A stretch of DNA of 64,000 nucleotides from Deinococcus rubellus (GTDB lineage Bacteria; Deinococcota; Deinococci; Deinococcales; Deinococcaceae), in contig NZ_CP104213.1 in the NCBI RefSeq assembly GCF_025244745.1, forward strand, positions 253,501 through 317,500, read 5' to 3'. The notes beneath the pieces are model-generated. The model was given only the letters and a program-made list of their open reading frames with translations. It did no database searches and had not been told where the DNA came from. Both the position numbers and the translations under genes were made by a program. This document shows positions 63,947-64,000 of the stretch, piece after piece. The stretch's first letter is position 1. The number at the start of each line of letters is the position of its first letter.

Positions 63947-64000
63947 TCACGGGCGGCCAAAACATCTGGCTACCGCTTCCCGTTTGAACCTGCCGAGCCA

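Noticed and set aside
63965..64000. GTTCAAAC-like T-loop suggesting a tRNA on the minus strand
   Set aside because: The flanking bases do not form a 5-bp T-stem and no acceptor or anticodon arm can be drawn.

Overview
The window looks like a piece of a Deinococcus chromosome. Protein-level clues are a CbiX chelatase with the C-terminal Fe-S extension known from D. radiodurans DR2241, a DUF4384 exported protein, an LptD-like porin in a lineage thought to lack LPS, and consistently Deinococcus-like housekeeping proteins. The DNA is GC-rich with short intergenic gaps. About two dozen genes have a TANNNT-type -10 box 6-8 nt before the start codon and no Shine-Dalgarno sequence, the signature of leaderless transcripts common in this phylum. 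I see no rRNA, tRNA, CRISPR array, transposase or prophage gene.

Layout. 1-9175: fused siroheme decarboxylase (cut by the window edge), Rrf2 regulator, RidA, PP2C phosphatase, alaS (with an AT-rich in-frame insertion), CbiX-type chelatase, HAD phosphatase and a cold-shock protein. 9176-16573: ROK kinase, macrodomain protein, cutA, hemW, metallophosphoesterase, holB and trpF. 16577-16751: a compact cluster of six DnaA boxes arranged as two inverted pairs. 16778-18533: bioY and birA. 18730-25110: small proteins, then an envelope operon (SpoIID-like, LptD-like, lipoprotein). 25204-28057: FAD oxidoreductase, then ilvA behind a leader peptide with tandem Ile and Thr codons. 28074-35943: M20 peptidase, exported proteins, def-fmt, cdaA-cdaR (c-di-AMP synthesis) and a twin-ATPase ABC protein. 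36016-45783: copper/CHRD-like exported proteins, clpS-clpA and a liv branched-chain amino-acid transporter with a LivM-LivG fusion. 45784-51080: DUF945 protein, two decaying pseudogenes, a GNAT acetyltransferase, a hypothetical protein and an NrnA-type DHH phosphoesterase. 51147-58082: penicillin acylase, then glpD, glpK and a SorC-family regulator sharing GAACNNNNGTTC operators. 58147-63934: plsC, a nitrilase-family hydrolase, a methyltransferase, a TPR protein, an EamA transporter and tgt.

Functional links. Tetrapyrrole genes (ahbAB-like, cbiX-like, hemW), biotin uptake and ligation (bioY/birA), c-di-AMP turnover (cdaA/cdaR and possibly the NrnA-like protein), glycerol use (glpD/glpK/regulator, with plsC after the regulator) and protein turnover (def-fmt, clpS-clpA) are grouped.

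The most unusual signals are non-coding. A dispersed element at three sites (9338-9457 and 10955-11082 on the minus strand, 53573-53658 on the plus strand) carries a near-consensus sigma-A promoter followed almost at once by an intrinsic terminator-like hairpin. The first lies upstream of the cold-shock gene. Others are the DnaA-box cluster between trpF and bioY, the ilvA attenuation leader, the glp operators, AT-rich palindromes abutting stop codons, and two imperfect 40-bp repeats at 28529-28608.
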